Assembly: GCA_900555075.1 (NCBI GenBank)
Contig: USJO01000002.1
Coordinates: 1 to 57,845, forward strand
DNA: 57,845 nt
DNA from: an uncultured Clostridium sp.
GTDB taxonomy: Bacteria; Bacillota; Clostridia; TANB77; CAG-508
Direction: 5' to 3'
Shown here: piece by piece, positions 17,838 to 27,485 of the stretch
Numbering within the stretch: position 1 is the stretch's first letter
Layout: the number at the start of each line of letters is the position of its first letter
Notes under the pieces: model-generated
Told to the model about the DNA's origin: nothing
The model's input: only the letters and a program-made list of their open reading frames with translations
The model's database searches: none
Made by a program: the position numbers and the translations under genes

Positions 17838-19771
17838 AAGCATTTAACCCTAAAATTACAATAGCAATACCGGTATACAATGGCTCAAACTTTATGAGGT
17901 TAGCTATTGATAGTGCGATTGCTCAAGACTATAAAAACAAAGAAATTTTAGTTATAAATGATGGCTCTACTGATAATGGAGAGACAGAAAAAATTGCTTT
18001 ATCTTATGGAGATAAGATAAGGTATATAAAGAAAAAAAATGGTGGAGTAGCTACTGCACTAAATTTGGCAATAAAAGAAATGAAAGGCGAGTATTTATCT
18101 TGGCTAAGCCATGATGATATATATAAAACTTTTAAGCTAGAAAAGCAAGTTGAAGCTTTAAACAAATTAGATGATAAAACTACAATTATATTTTCAAATG
18201 TTGAATTAATAGACGAAAAAGGAGATATTTTTTGTACAACAAATTATTCAAACTTATTAACTCATGAAGAACTTTGCCAAGGAATATACCCTGTAATAAA
18301 AGGAACAGTTAATGGTTGTTCAATGTTAATCTCAAAAAAATGTTTTGACAAAGTTGGATTATTTAATGAAAATTTAAAAACTTCAAATGACTATGAAATG
18401 TGGTTAAGATTATTTAAAGAGTTTAAATGTTACTTAATAGAAGAACCACTTATACAGTATAGAATTCATAAAAATCAAGACACAAATAAATCTCCATACA
18501 CCTTAAAAGAAGCAAATGTATTATGGGTAGATATAATAAATAACCTTACAATAGAAGAAATAAAAAGTTGGGGATTTGAGCCATTTAATGTATATATGGA
18601 TTTATATTTTCAAATGTATTATAGCAAATACAATGAGGCATATCCAGTTGCTTATAAGAAAGCAAAGGAAATCTATGATAAATCAACACCTAAGGTAAGC
18701 ATAATAATGCCATGCTATAACTCTGAAAAATATATTGAAAAGGCTATACAAAGTGTACTAGAGCAAACATATAGAAATTTTGAGCTAATAATTATAGATG
18801 ATGATTCAACAGATAAAACATGGGAAATCATTGAACAATATGCAAAAAAAGATTTTAGGGTAATATGCACCAGAAAAAGTGAAAATGAAAAAGGAATCTC
18901 TAAATCTATGAACAAGGGAATAGAAATGGCAAGAGGAAAATATATTACTAGAATGGATAGTGATGATATAATTATTCCTGAAAAAATATTAAGACAAGTA
19001 CAATTTCTAGATAAAAATGAAGAATATGGTGTATGCTCTGTAAATATTGCCATGATGGATAACTTAGGAAACACATATAATGAGAATGTTTACCCAGAAC
19101 AAAAAGTCCCATCAGAGTGGACTTTTCTTTGGACAAACCCTATTCCAAATGCACCATGTATGTATAGAGCAAGTATCATAAAAGATAATAATATAACATT
19201 TAGTGATTTAAAAACAGCAGAGGATTATGACTTTCTAGAAAAACTTATAACAAAAACGAAGGTATATATGATTAATCTTCCTTTGTATTATTATAGATAT
19301 AATGAAAAAAGCACATATAACAAAAATAGAAAGGAAACTTTTAAGAATTCACTTAAAATAAGTGAAAAATATTATAATGAAATTATCAAAAATAAAGTCC
19401 CAGATTTTTATAAATTTTTAACTTGGTTTTATGCAAAAGACGATAAACCTGTTATTAAAGATGTTAAAGAGATTAACGAGTTTTTAGAACAAACAGCCAA
19501 AGAATTCAGAGATTTTTACAATTGGACAGATGAACAATACAAAGAGGTAAAAATTGACATACTAAAAATGATTGAAAAATATGCAGTGTTTAAATACCTA
19601 GTTTCAAGATATGGCGGAATAGGAGCAGACTTTGAAACAAAAGAAACACAGCAATTAGCTATAATAAGACTAGCAAGAAGAGGAAAAATGTATTTAAGGA
19701 AAAATGGAGCAAAGAAAACTATTTGTAAGATAGTACAAAAAGTGAAAGGTAAGATATGGAAGAAAAAATAA
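17834..19771 (+). CDS. Glycosyltransferase with two tandem GT2 domains
   Basis: 645 residues. Domain 1 (about 5-210): TIAIPVYNGSNFMRLAIDSA, INDGSTDNGE, SHDD, and late YEMWLRLFKEF. Domain 2 (about 292-490): VSIIMPCYNSEKYIEKAIQSV, IDDDSTDKTWEI, RMDSDD and AEDYDFLEKL. Both keep the DxD-type metal and nucleotide motifs, so both look active. The C-terminus is basic and helical and may sit on the membrane. Domain 1 resembles the N-terminus of the 13009 gene. It overlaps both neighbours (4 bp upstream, 16 bp downstream), indicating coupled translation. Confidence 0.9.
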   Translation: MKAFNPKITIAIPVYNGSNFMRLAIDSAIAQDYKNKEILVINDGSTDNGETEKIALSYGDKIRYIKKKNGGVATALNLAIKEMKGEYLSWLSHDDIYKTFKLEKQVEALNKLDDKTTIIFSNVELIDEKGDIFCTTNYSNLLTHEELCQGIYPVIKGTVNGCSMLISKKCFDKVGLFNENLKTSNDYEMWLRLFKEFKCYLIEEPLIQYRIHKNQDTNKSPYTLKEANVLWVDIINNLTIEEIKSWGFEPFNVYMDLYFQMYYSKYNEAYPVAYKKAKEIYDKSTPKVSIIMPCYNSEKYIEKAIQSVLEQTYRNFELIIIDDDSTDKTWEIIEQYAKKDFRVICTRKSENEKGISKSMNKGIEMARGKYITRMDSDDIIIPEKILRQVQFLDKNEEYGVCSVNIAMMDNLGNTYNENVYPEQKVPSEWTFLWTNPIPNAPCMYRASIIKDNNITFSDLKTAEDYDFLEKLITKTKVYMINLPLYYYRYNEKSTYNKNRKETFKNSLKISEKYYNEIIKNKVPDFYKFLTWFYAKDDKPVIKDVKEINEFLEQTAKEFRDFYNWTDEQYKEVKIDILKMIEKYAVFKYLVSRYGGIGADFETKETQQLAIIRLARRGKMYLRKNGAKKTICKIVQKVKGKIWKKK

Positions 19772-21345
19772 AAGTATTAGAAGTCAATAATATAGATTTG
19801 CCTGGGAGAAGATTTAATGGCTATGACTTGATAGACTATTCTTTAAAAAAAGACATTGATATAATCCAAGCAGTAATATACAAGCAATCCCAAAACAATA
19901 AAGTACATCGATTATTAAAAGATAGCGAGCAAATGCAAATGCTTGAAGATATGGAAAAGTTTGAAACTGAAGAACTATCAGTGCACTCCAACTTATCAAT
20001 AACATCACCTGCATTAATAAATAGTAAAGAATATAAGGAAGCAGATATAATCCACTTTCATATGTTCCATAATACAAAACTCTCATTAATATCACTACTT
20101 CAAATATGTAACGAAAAAAAGGTTGTAATGTCTATTCATGACCCATGGACAGTTACAGGCAGATGTGTTCATTTTGGAGAGTGTGAAAAATGGAAAACAG
20201 GATGCAAAAAATGTCAAAACTTGAATACATTATTTGAATTTAAAGATGACAATTGTAGCTCTATGTGGAAACTAAAGCAAATGATTTATAAACAAATTAA
20301 TCCTGAGATTGTTGTATCAAGTAAATATATGTATGATGTCATAAAGCAAAGCCCTTTGACAAAACACTTTACAAATGTTCATATAATTCCTTTAGGAATA
20401 AATTTGAATAAATTTGGCAAAAATGTAAACCAAAAAGAAGCCCGCAAAAAATTCAATATTCCAGAAGATAATATTGTGCTGTTTTTAAGAGCACAAGAAG
20501 CATTTAAAGGAACATCATATATTGTTGAAGCCTTGCAAATGTTAGATACAGATAAAAAGATTACTATTTTAACTTGTGATGAAAAAAATAGATTAGAAGC
20601 AGTAAAAAATAAATATAACATCATTGATTATGGAAGAATGAATAATGAAGAACTGATATATGCATACAATGCTTGCGACATATTTCTAATGCCATCACTT
20701 GGAGAAACGTTTGGACTAATGGCAGTAGAAGCAATGGCGTGTTCAAGACCAGTTATAATATTTGATAACACTGCTTTACCAGCGGTAACTCACGCTCCAG
20801 AGTGTGGTGTACTAGTTGAAAATAAAAATTCTAATAAACTAATGGAAGCAATTGGTAAACTAATAAAAAACCCAGAAGAAAGAAAAAGGCGTGGAGAGTT
20901 AGGCAGAAAAATTTGTGAAGAAGAGTACAATATCGAAAATTATAATAATAGCCTTATTGATTTATATAAAAAAATACCAGAAAGAAAAAGCCAAGATACA
21001 TTTCTATCGAAAAATATAAATTATTATTCAAATGAAAGCATGAAAATTGAACATAAATTAAACAAATTTACAAAAGCCAATTTCAAAGAAAATAGTGTAG
21101 AATATAAAGAACTAATATTTAAAAAAGATAAGTATATTGAAGGAAAAATTGACTATTCAAATAAAGATGTGCAAAAAATAATAAATAACTATAACAATAA
21201 ATTATATGATATAATGTCAAATAGAAGAACAAATAAACTAATTGTAAAAATAAAAAATGCAGTAAAATTGCTATTTACAGATCAAGACAGATTAAAAAAT
21301 AGCATACAGTATAAGTTCAATCAAATATTTAAGAAAAAGGATTAA
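19756..21345 (+). CDS. GT4 family glycosyltransferase with a Cys-rich HDPW motif
   Basis: 529 residues, starting inside the end of the previous gene. GT-B fold: the N-terminal half has RRFNGYDLIDY, IIHFHMFHNTKLSLISLL, then HDPWTVTGRCVHFGEC with WKTGCKKCQNLN, a cysteine/histidine cluster that may bind metal. The C-terminal half has RAQEAFKGTSYIVEAL, MPSLGETFGLMAVEAMACS and PAVTHAPECGVLV, the donor-sugar binding region with conserved glutamates. About 110 basic residues follow the catalytic part. It resembles the C-terminal half of the 13009 protein throughout. Donor and acceptor unknown. Confidence 0.88.
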   Translation: MEEKIKVLEVNNIDLPGRRFNGYDLIDYSLKKDIDIIQAVIYKQSQNNKVHRLLKDSEQMQMLEDMEKFETEELSVHSNLSITSPALINSKEYKEADIIHFHMFHNTKLSLISLLQICNEKKVVMSIHDPWTVTGRCVHFGECEKWKTGCKKCQNLNTLFEFKDDNCSSMWKLKQMIYKQINPEIVVSSKYMYDVIKQSPLTKHFTNVHIIPLGINLNKFGKNVNQKEARKKFNIPEDNIVLFLRAQEAFKGTSYIVEALQMLDTDKKITILTCDEKNRLEAVKNKYNIIDYGRMNNEELIYAYNACDIFLMPSLGETFGLMAVEAMACSRPVIIFDNTALPAVTHAPECGVLVENKNSNKLMEAIGKLIKNPEERKRRGELGRKICEEEYNIENYNNSLIDLYKKIPERKSQDTFLSKNINYYSNESMKIEHKLNKFTKANFKENSVEYKELIFKKDKYIEGKIDYSNKDVQKIINNYNNKLYDIMSNRRTNKLIVKIKNAVKLLFTDQDRLKNSIQYKFNQIFKKKD

Positions 21346-21347
21346 AT

Positions 21348-22631
21348 ATGAAAGATAAAATAAGCAAATTTAAGTCTTTAATAAAAAAATATGGTATTTT
21401 AGGTACCATTAAAAAGGTATTAAACTATGTATTTTCAATAATAATGAATATATTACATAGTTTAAACTTTATCGAAAACAAAAAACTATCAAAAAGTTTA
21501 GATGAAATTATTGAAATCAAAAATTATGATAGAATAATTATATGGAGAAGTAATTTTGGATGGAATGTGCCATTATTTCAAAGACCACAACATATAGCAC
21601 TTAATTTAGCAAAGCAAAAATGCCTAGTATTTTATGAAGTTACACATTTTACAGATAAAATTAGAGGAATAAAAAAGGCAAATGATAATTTAGTATTAAT
21701 TAATTTAGAAAATAAAAGTGTTCAAAAATTATTATTTACAAAGCTTAAAAATACTAACAAACCAAAATACATACAAATATATTCAACAGATTGGAATATG
21801 AAATTGGAGGAATTAAAAAAATATATACAAAGTGGATACAAAATAATATATGAGTACATAGATGAAATAAACCCAGTACTTTCTGGAACTAAAGAAATAC
21901 CGGTTAATATAAAAGAAAAGTATGAATATATGCTTCAAGACAAGAAAAACGTATTTGTAGTAGTTACAGCAGACAAATTAAAACAAGATATTGAGCAAAA
22001 ACGAGGGAAAGAAAAACTAGTATTTGCTTGCAATGGAGTAGACTATGAACATTATCAAAATATAGATAAAGATTTCAAATTTGATGATGGATTTCAAAAA
22101 ATTCTAGATGAGAAGAAACCAATAATAGGCTATTATGGTGCTTTTGCAAGTTGGTTTGATTACAATTGCATAAAAAATTTAGCAATAAAAAGACCGGAAT
22201 ACAACATAGTTTTAATAGGGACAAAATATGATAATTCACTTGAGAAATCTAAAATAGAAGAGATGAAAAACATTCATTTTCTAGGAGCAAGAGATTATAA
22301 AATACTAAAAAATTATGCAGCAAAATTTGATGTATGTACAGTACCATTTATTATAAATGATATTACGAAAGCCACATCACCATTAAAAATTTTTGAATAT
22401 ATGGCACTTTCAAAACCAATAGTAACAACAGCTATGGATGAATGCAAAAAATACAAATCGATATTTATAGCAAAAAACAGTCAAGAGTTTGTAGAATTAA
22501 TAGACAAGGCATTAAAATTAAACAAACAAACAGATATCGAATACTTCAAAACGCTAGAGCAAGAAGCGTTAGAAAATACTTGGGAGAATAAAGCAAGAAA
22601 AATAATAAATTTATTAAAAAAAGAGGAGTAA
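21348..22631 (+). CDS. GT4-like glycosyltransferase, TuaH-like
   Basis: 427 residues. N-terminal helices (1-45) are followed by IIWRSNFGWNVPLFQRPQHIA; the FQRPQH motif is common in TuaH-like and other wall-glycan transferases. The C-terminal half shows IIGYYGAFASWFDYNCI, NIHFLGARDYKILKNYAAKFDVC and SPLKIFEYMALSKPIVTTA. That second half resembles the N-terminal GT domain of the 8004 gene (GSLWGSWFNWE, SPLKIFEYIAMNKPVI), so the two probably share ancestry. Gaps of 2 and 4 bp to its neighbours place it firmly in the operon. Confidence 0.86.
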   Translation: MKDKISKFKSLIKKYGILGTIKKVLNYVFSIIMNILHSLNFIENKKLSKSLDEIIEIKNYDRIIIWRSNFGWNVPLFQRPQHIALNLAKQKCLVFYEVTHFTDKIRGIKKANDNLVLINLENKSVQKLLFTKLKNTNKPKYIQIYSTDWNMKLEELKKYIQSGYKIIYEYIDEINPVLSGTKEIPVNIKEKYEYMLQDKKNVFVVVTADKLKQDIEQKRGKEKLVFACNGVDYEHYQNIDKDFKFDDGFQKILDEKKPIIGYYGAFASWFDYNCIKNLAIKRPEYNIVLIGTKYDNSLEKSKIEEMKNIHFLGARDYKILKNYAAKFDVCTVPFIINDITKATSPLKIFEYMALSKPIVTTAMDECKKYKSIFIAKNSQEFVELIDKALKLNKQTDIEYFKTLEQEALENTWENKARKIINLLKKEE

Positions 22632-22635
22632 ATAG

Positions 22636-23355
22636 GTGAATAAAGAAAAAGTACTAGGATTTGATGTGTGTACGGAAAGCCCTAAAGAGATGCTAGAAAA
22701 CATATTTAAAAGTTATAAAAAACAAGAACAACTATTTATAGTAAATATGAACCCTGAAATTATTATAGCAAATTATAATAATGAAAAGTTCAAAGAAATA
22801 CTAAATGAGCAAAAATATCAGATTCCAGATGGAACAGGCATTGTATGGGCATCTAAAAAAAATAAAGGTAATATAAAACAAAGAATTACAGGAATAGATT
22901 TGATGATAGATATTTGTGAAAAATCACAAGGTTATAATGCTAGAATTTTTTTATATGGTTCAAAACCAGGTATTGCAACGCTTGCAAAAGAAAATTTAAA
23001 AAATAAATTTCCAAAAATAAATATTGTTGGTGAATGTAACGGATATTGTGATGAGAAAGAAGTAATTTACAAAATAATAGAGAGTAATGCAGATATTGTT
23101 TTTGTAGGAATAGGAAGTCCAAAACAAGAAAATTTTATAATAGAAAACAAAGAAAAATTTCCAAGCGTTAAGATATTTATGCCAGTTGGAGGTTCATTTG
23201 ACGTAATAAGCAAAACAAAAAAGAGAGCACCAAACTGGGTTATAAAATGCAATTTGGAATGGCTATACAGATTATTTCAAGAACCATCAAGAATAGGAAG
23301 GCAAATGAAATTATTGAAATTTATGTATCTAGTAAGGAGAGAAAAAAATGGATAG
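22636..23355 (+). CDS. tagA: WecG/TagA/CpsF family N-acetylmannosaminyltransferase
   Basis: GT26 enzyme expected to add ManNAc to undecaprenyl-PP-GlcNAc, finishing the wall teichoic acid linkage disaccharide. 239 residues, starting with GTG at 22636 behind GAGGAG. Family motifs: [14 protein letters not shown], the PDG motif with Asp65 (proposed base in TagA enzymes), TGIDLM, LYGSKPG, and VGIGSPKQE. The C-terminus [18 protein letters not shown] is the membrane-targeting appendage. The next gene encodes the enzyme for the UDP-ManNAc donor, and TagO is encoded in the divergent block, so the linkage-unit set is present. Confidence 0.92.
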   Translation: MNKEKVLGFDVCTESPKEMLENIFKSYKKQEQLFIVNMNPEIIIANYNNEKFKEILNEQKYQIPDGTGIVWASKKNKGNIKQRITGIDLMIDICEKSQGYNARIFLYGSKPGIATLAKENLKNKFPKINIVGECNGYCDEKEVIYKIIESNADIVFVGIGSPKQENFIIENKEKFPSVKIFMPVGGSFDVISKTKKRAPNWVIKCNLEWLYRLFQEPSRIGRQMKLLKFMYLVRREKNG

Positions 23356-24458
23356 AATAAAAGTAATGACTATATTTGGAACAAGACCAGAAGCAATAAA
23401 AATGGCACCACTTGTAAAAGAATTAGAATCAAGAAAGGAAATAGAATGTATTGTCTGTGTTACAGCACAACATAGACAAATGCTAGATCAAGTTCTTGAA
23501 GTATTTGAAATTGAACCAGATTATGATTTAAATATCATGCAAGAACGGACAGACTCTAAGTGATATAACAAGTAGGGTTCTTAAGGGATTAGAAGAGGTA
23601 ATTAAAGAGGTAAAACCTAATATTATACTAGTGCATGGAGATACAACAACAACTTTTGCAGGTGCTTTAGCAGCATTTTACAATCAAGTAGATATTGGAC
23701 ATGTAGAAGCAGGATTAAGAACTTGGAATAAATATTCTCCATATCCAGAAGAAATGAATAGACAAATGGTAGGAGTATTGGCAGATATGCATTTTACACC
23801 AACAGAGAATAGCAAAAATAGTTTATTAAAAGAAGGAAAAAAACCAGAAACGATATATGTTACAGGAAATACAGCAATAGATGCATTAACAACAACAATA
23901 AAAAAAGATTATAAACATCCAATTTTCGAATGGCTAGGAAACGATAAATTAATATTACTTACAGCGCATAGAAGAGAAAATTTAGGAGAACCAATGAGGC
24001 ATATGTTCAAGGCTATAAAAAGAATAGTAGATGAATTTAATGATGTAAAAGTAGTATATCCAGTACACTTAAATCCAAAGGTAAGAGAAATTGCTGATGA
24101 AGTTCTTGGAAATGATGACAAAATAAAACTAATAGAACCCCTAGAGGTAGTAGACTTCCATAATTTTATAGATAAATCATATCTAATACTAACAGATAGT
24201 GGAGGAATACAAGAAGAAGCTCCCTCACTTGGAAAACCAGTATTAGTGTTACGTGATACAACAGAAAGACCAGAGGGAATAGAGGCAGGAACACTAAAAC
24301 TTGCAGGAACAAATGAAAATACAATATATGACATGATTAGAGAATTATTGACAAATCATCAAACTTATGAGAAAATGAGTAAGGCAGTAAATCCTTATGG
24401 TGATGGAACAGCAAGCAAAAGGATAACAGATATAATTATAAAAAAATATTTATTATAA
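23348..24458 (+). pseudogene. wecB: UDP-GlcNAc 2-epimerase (WecB/MnaA), frameshifted
   Basis: Non-hydrolysing epimerase that makes UDP-ManNAc, the donor for the preceding TagA. The first frame runs from 23348 ([43 protein letters not shown]) and stops at 23563. The continuation lies in another frame: after the missing [16 protein letters not shown], clearly readable from about 23550, come VHGDTTTTFAGALAAFY, HVEAGLRTWNKYSPYPEE and DSGGIQEEAPSLGKP. Dropping one G of the pair at 23547-23548 restores one family-length reading frame of about 370 residues. Both halves are otherwise intact, so this is a recent mutation or a sequence error. Confidence 0.9.
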
Positions 24459-24489
24459 GACGAAACTACGTTCTTTTGTCTTATAATAA
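24450..24489. terminator. Hairpin after wecB
   Basis: Perfect 12-bp arms TTATTATAAGAC / GTCTTATAATAA with a 16-base loop. Downstream on the plus strand is AAAAAGG rather than a T run, so termination in that direction would be weak. It may act as a 3' stabiliser, or a partial stop before the next gene. Confidence 0.5.
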
Positions 24490-24505
24490 AAAGGATGAAA
24501 GAAAG

Positions 24506-24832
24506 ATGAATCAATTAATTGGATTATTATTACCAGGGATAATTAGTTTAAAAATGCATGATAAGATTTTTGGTGAAGTAAAAAACTTAAGAGATAGAAT
24601 AGAACTATATTTTAGTTATGTCTTATTCATAAATTTACTTTCTTACATAATAGTAGTGTATATATTTAAGATACCATTATTTATCTTTACAAATCAATTT
24701 ACGATTAAGTATATAGTACTAGCATTAGTGTTTGCAGTAGTTATACCATTAGTAAAAAAAATAATTAAATATAATATAGAAATAAGAGTGAAAAAAAATA
24801 CTCAAAAAGAAATAGAAGAAAATAATAAATAA
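24506..24832 (+). CDS. Small membrane protein of unknown function at the end of the polysaccharide operon
   Basis: 108 residues from the ATG at 24506, the first methionine after a weak GATGAAAG site. The longer reading from 24476 would start inside a hairpin. Two hydrophobic spans (about 37-57 and 65-87) sit between a charged N-terminus (KMHDKIFGEVKNLRDRIELY) and a lysine-rich tail. I do not recognise a family. Such small two-span proteins are often found in wall-glycan loci, but no function should be assigned. Confidence 0.65.
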   Translation: MNQLIGLLLPGIISLKMHDKIFGEVKNLRDRIELYFSYVLFINLLSYIIVVYIFKIPLFIFTNQFTIKYIVLALVFAVVIPLVKKIIKYNIEIRVKKNTQKEIEENNK

Positions 24833-24868
24833 AAAGAATTAGGAACCTACCGTTCCTGATTCTTTTTT
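24831..24868. terminator. Bidirectional terminator between the polysaccharide operon and the ligase gene
   Basis: Arms AAAAAGAAT-TAGGAAC and GTTCCTGATTCTTTTTT around CTACC. It lies between converging genes and overlaps the end of the minus-strand ligase gene. Confidence 0.85.
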
Positions 24869-26341
24869 CACTAACAAATCAAAACACAATGTAAAGTAAA
24901 TTGTAAAACTCAAACTATTTAACAAATTACCAGACATATAAGAAATTCCTAACAAGAATACAATTGTAATAAAAGCTAATGTATTTACAACATCTAAGTT
25001 CCTAAATTTATTTAAGATTGTTACATATGCAAACCAACTAAGCAAAGCAAAATATGGTGCAAAAACAAGTATTGTACCAATAATTCCCAAAGCGTAATAT
25101 TGTACAACAAAATCCCTTTCAATATTAAAAATATTTTGCAATCTAGTATTAGTAATTCCCAACCATTTATCAAGAGGATTGTTATTTATTTCAACTACAC
25201 GCTGTATTATAGACTTCTCAATGTATCGATAATTTGTGGTTAAAGAAATATCTTTATGTAAAAAATCATACCAAAAATCCGGATCATACGTATAGGGATA
25301 ATTTTCAAATAAAAATTGCTTATGAAGTTTTTGTTTTTCATAGGTTTCTTCTATGTATTTAATCCTACTATCAGAAACTACAGTAGGAGTTTCAACTTCA
25401 CTTGGAATACTTTCATCAGCAACACTTTCTCTAAAGGTTTCTATAACTGTATTTCGCTCATCTATTCTATTAAACATTGGGTTTATTGGTAGTAATGTGG
25501 AATAGACAATTAAGACTAAACCAATAGGAAGAAATTTCTTAATTGAAAAATGCTGCTTTTGTATAAAGTAAATAAATGCAAAAGTAAATACAGTATAAAT
25601 CAACACAACAAATACACCTAACACAGATACTCTAGTACATAACAAAAACAAAGCAAAAACATTAAAAAACAAAGTAAAGCAATTAATAAAGTTACATTCC
25701 TTAAATACTAAATAAATCATAAAAGGTAGAAACATAATTAAAATTGCGCCAATTTGATTGCCATATTCAAAAAGCCCCTTAGATGCCAAATCTTTATAAT
25801 TATATCCAGAATTTTGAGTAAACCACCCAAAGAAGTTATCCTTAATTATAGAATCACTATAACTTCCATAAGAAAATACAAATAAATTGCTAATAACAAT
25901 AACTAAAGTAATTATCAAAACCAAGGATTTCATAATGTTTATAATATTATCTCTTGAAATAGAAGATTTATAAATACAGTAAATAAGTAAAAATGGGGAA
26001 AACATTTTTACAAAATATAAAAATTCTTTAATAACTGAATAATTAAAATTCCCAGGCACTAAAGAAGTAAAGTTTAAAGCATTAATATGATGAAATATAA
26101 AATAAACACCAAACAAAATAGGGTAAGCTAATAAGACATATTGCCACTTACCAAGAAACTTAAATTTACCTTTTTCACTTCTTCTAAAAAAGTAAAACAA
26201 AGTTAATGAAAATATTATAATAACTCTAATCAAGGTTGATATAGAGTTATAAAAAAATTTAACATCAAAAATTGGTTGTATAAGTAAAAATATAACTAAA
26301 AATTTATCCATTATATTATTTACTTTCAGATTTTTCCTCAT
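24839..26341 (-). CDS. O-antigen ligase/polymerase-like membrane protein
   Basis: About 500 residues, mostly hydrophobic, with roughly ten to twelve spans and one large polar loop (about 270-370 by position) rich in acidic residues. This is the layout of the Wzy/WaaL (PF04932) group, which join lipid-linked glycans to each other or to an acceptor. Start taken at 26341, where AAGGA precedes with normal spacing; it overlaps the tagO stop by 26 bp. In an ABC-export system a polymerase is not needed, so transfer of finished polymer to the wall, or polymerisation of a second glycan, are both possible. Confidence 0.75.
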   Translation of the reverse strand: MRKNLKVNNIMDKFLVIFLLIQPIFDVKFFYNSISTLIRVIIIFSLTLFYFFRRSEKGKFKFLGKWQYVLLAYPILFGVYFIFHHINALNFTSLVPGNFNYSVIKEFLYFVKMFSPFLLIYCIYKSSISRDNIINIMKSLVLIITLVIVISNLFVFSYGSYSDSIIKDNFFGWFTQNSGYNYKDLASKGLFEYGNQIGAILIMFLPFMIYLVFKECNFINCFTLFFNVFALFLLCTRVSVLGVFVVLIYTVFTFAFIYFIQKQHFSIKKFLPIGLVLIVYSTLLPINPMFNRIDERNTVIETFRESVADESIPSEVETPTVVSDSRIKYIEETYEKQKLHKQFLFENYPYTYDPDFWYDFLHKDISLTTNYRYIEKSIIQRVVEINNNPLDKWLGITNTRLQNIFNIERDFVVQYYALGIIGTILVFAPYFALLSWFAYVTILNKFRNLDVVNTLAFITIVFLLGISYMSGNLLNSLSFTIYFTLCFDLLVKKESGTVGS

Positions 26342-27419
26342 TATTATCATTCCTTATTCTTAAAATATCTTTATATCCAATAGCAACAATTGCAATAATC
26401 ATTAAAGCAAAAGATAAAGCCTTCCAAAGTCCACTATCTAATAGAATAATAGCGAACATACCAAATGTTGCACTTAAACCATATAACATAAGAACAGCTT
26501 GCTTTTGAGAATATCCATGTTTCATAAGTTTATGATGCAAATGCTCCTTATCAGCTTTAAATACTCCTTTAAAAGATTTTGTTTTTATAATTCTCCTAAT
26601 AATAGCAAGTGTTGTATCCAAAAGAGGAAGTGCAAAAACAATAAGAGGAGCTATAATAACAATTGCTGTATAAGTTTTAGCCATACCCAAGATAGAAATT
26701 ATTGATAACGTATATCCTAAGAAATTTGAACCAGTATCGCCAAGAAAAGTTCTTGCAGGATTAAAATTATAGGGTAAAAATCCTAGAAGAGCTCCAGCGA
26801 GTGCAGTAACAAGTAGTATAGAAATTATAGGAGAACCATTTAATGCAAATATTATTAATAAAGATAAGCAAGATATAAGTGAAACACCAGTAGACAAGCC
26901 ATCTAAGCCATCAATTAGGTTGATAGCATTTGTAATACCTATAATCCATACAACAGTAAACACTTTTGCAACAATATCTTCAGCAAAAACGGTGGTGAAA
27001 AATGATACGGAAATACTATTAATTTGAATACCACATAAGGTTATAATTATTGCAGCTAAAGTTTGACCTGCTAATTTAACAAAAGGATTAATATTTTTCA
27101 TATCATCTATAAAACAGAATCCTCCAAGAACGATTGCCCCAGCAAAGAAACCTATTAATTTAATATAATATTGTTCTTCACCGAAAAGATTAATGGTATT
27201 TTCAAGAGACATTACAATAAGTAAATAGATAACTGAAACAGTAAAACCAGCTATAATAGCTAAACCACCAAGTCTTGGCATAGGCTTTTTATGAATTTTT
27301 CTAGATTCTTTTGGAATATCAAGTGCTCCAACTTTTCGTGCAAGTCTTATGGTGTAAGGCGTAAAAACATAAGCTGTAATAAATGCCAAAAGAAAAGCAA
27401 CTGCTATATCTCCCCACAT
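26316..27419 (-). CDS. tagO: Undecaprenyl-phosphate GlcNAc-1-phosphate transferase (TagO/WecA family)
   Basis: Polytopic enzyme that starts wall teichoic acid or related polymer by moving GlcNAc-1-P onto undecaprenyl phosphate. 367 residues, about ten or eleven spans. Motifs: HKKPMPRLGGLAI, CFIDDMKNINPFVKLAGQ (the Asp-Asp metal pair), NAINLIDGLDGLSTG, FLGDTGSNFLGY, and HLHHKLMKHGYSQKQAV, the HIHH-type loop that marks this family rather than MraY. It has its own promoter at 27457-27485. With tagA and wecB at 22.6-24.5 kb it makes up the linkage-unit pathway. Confidence 0.93.
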   Translation of the reverse strand: MWGDIAVAFLLAFITAYVFTPYTIRLARKVGALDIPKESRKIHKKPMPRLGGLAIIAGFTVSVIYLLIVMSLENTINLFGEEQYYIKLIGFFAGAIVLGGFCFIDDMKNINPFVKLAGQTLAAIIITLCGIQINSISVSFFTTVFAEDIVAKVFTVVWIIGITNAINLIDGLDGLSTGVSLISCLSLLIIFALNGSPIISILLVTALAGALLGFLPYNFNPARTFLGDTGSNFLGYTLSIISILGMAKTYTAIVIIAPLIVFALPLLDTTLAIIRRIIKTKSFKGVFKADKEHLHHKLMKHGYSQKQAVLMLYGLSATFGMFAIILLDSGLWKALSFALMIIAIVAIGYKDILRIRNDNNEEKSESK

Positions 27420-27456
27420 ATAATTACTCCTTTTATAAAATATACATTACTCTCTA

Positions 27457-27485
27457 ATTGTATCCTCAAAAGCCAAATTTGTCAA
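27457..27485 (-). promoter_or_regulatory. Sigma-A promoter of tagO
   Basis: On the minus strand TTGACA (27485-27480) and TACAAT (27462-27457) are 17 bases apart. The -35 overlaps the last codons of the PrgI-like gene, so tagO need not rely on transcription from the T4SS cassette. Confidence 0.8.
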
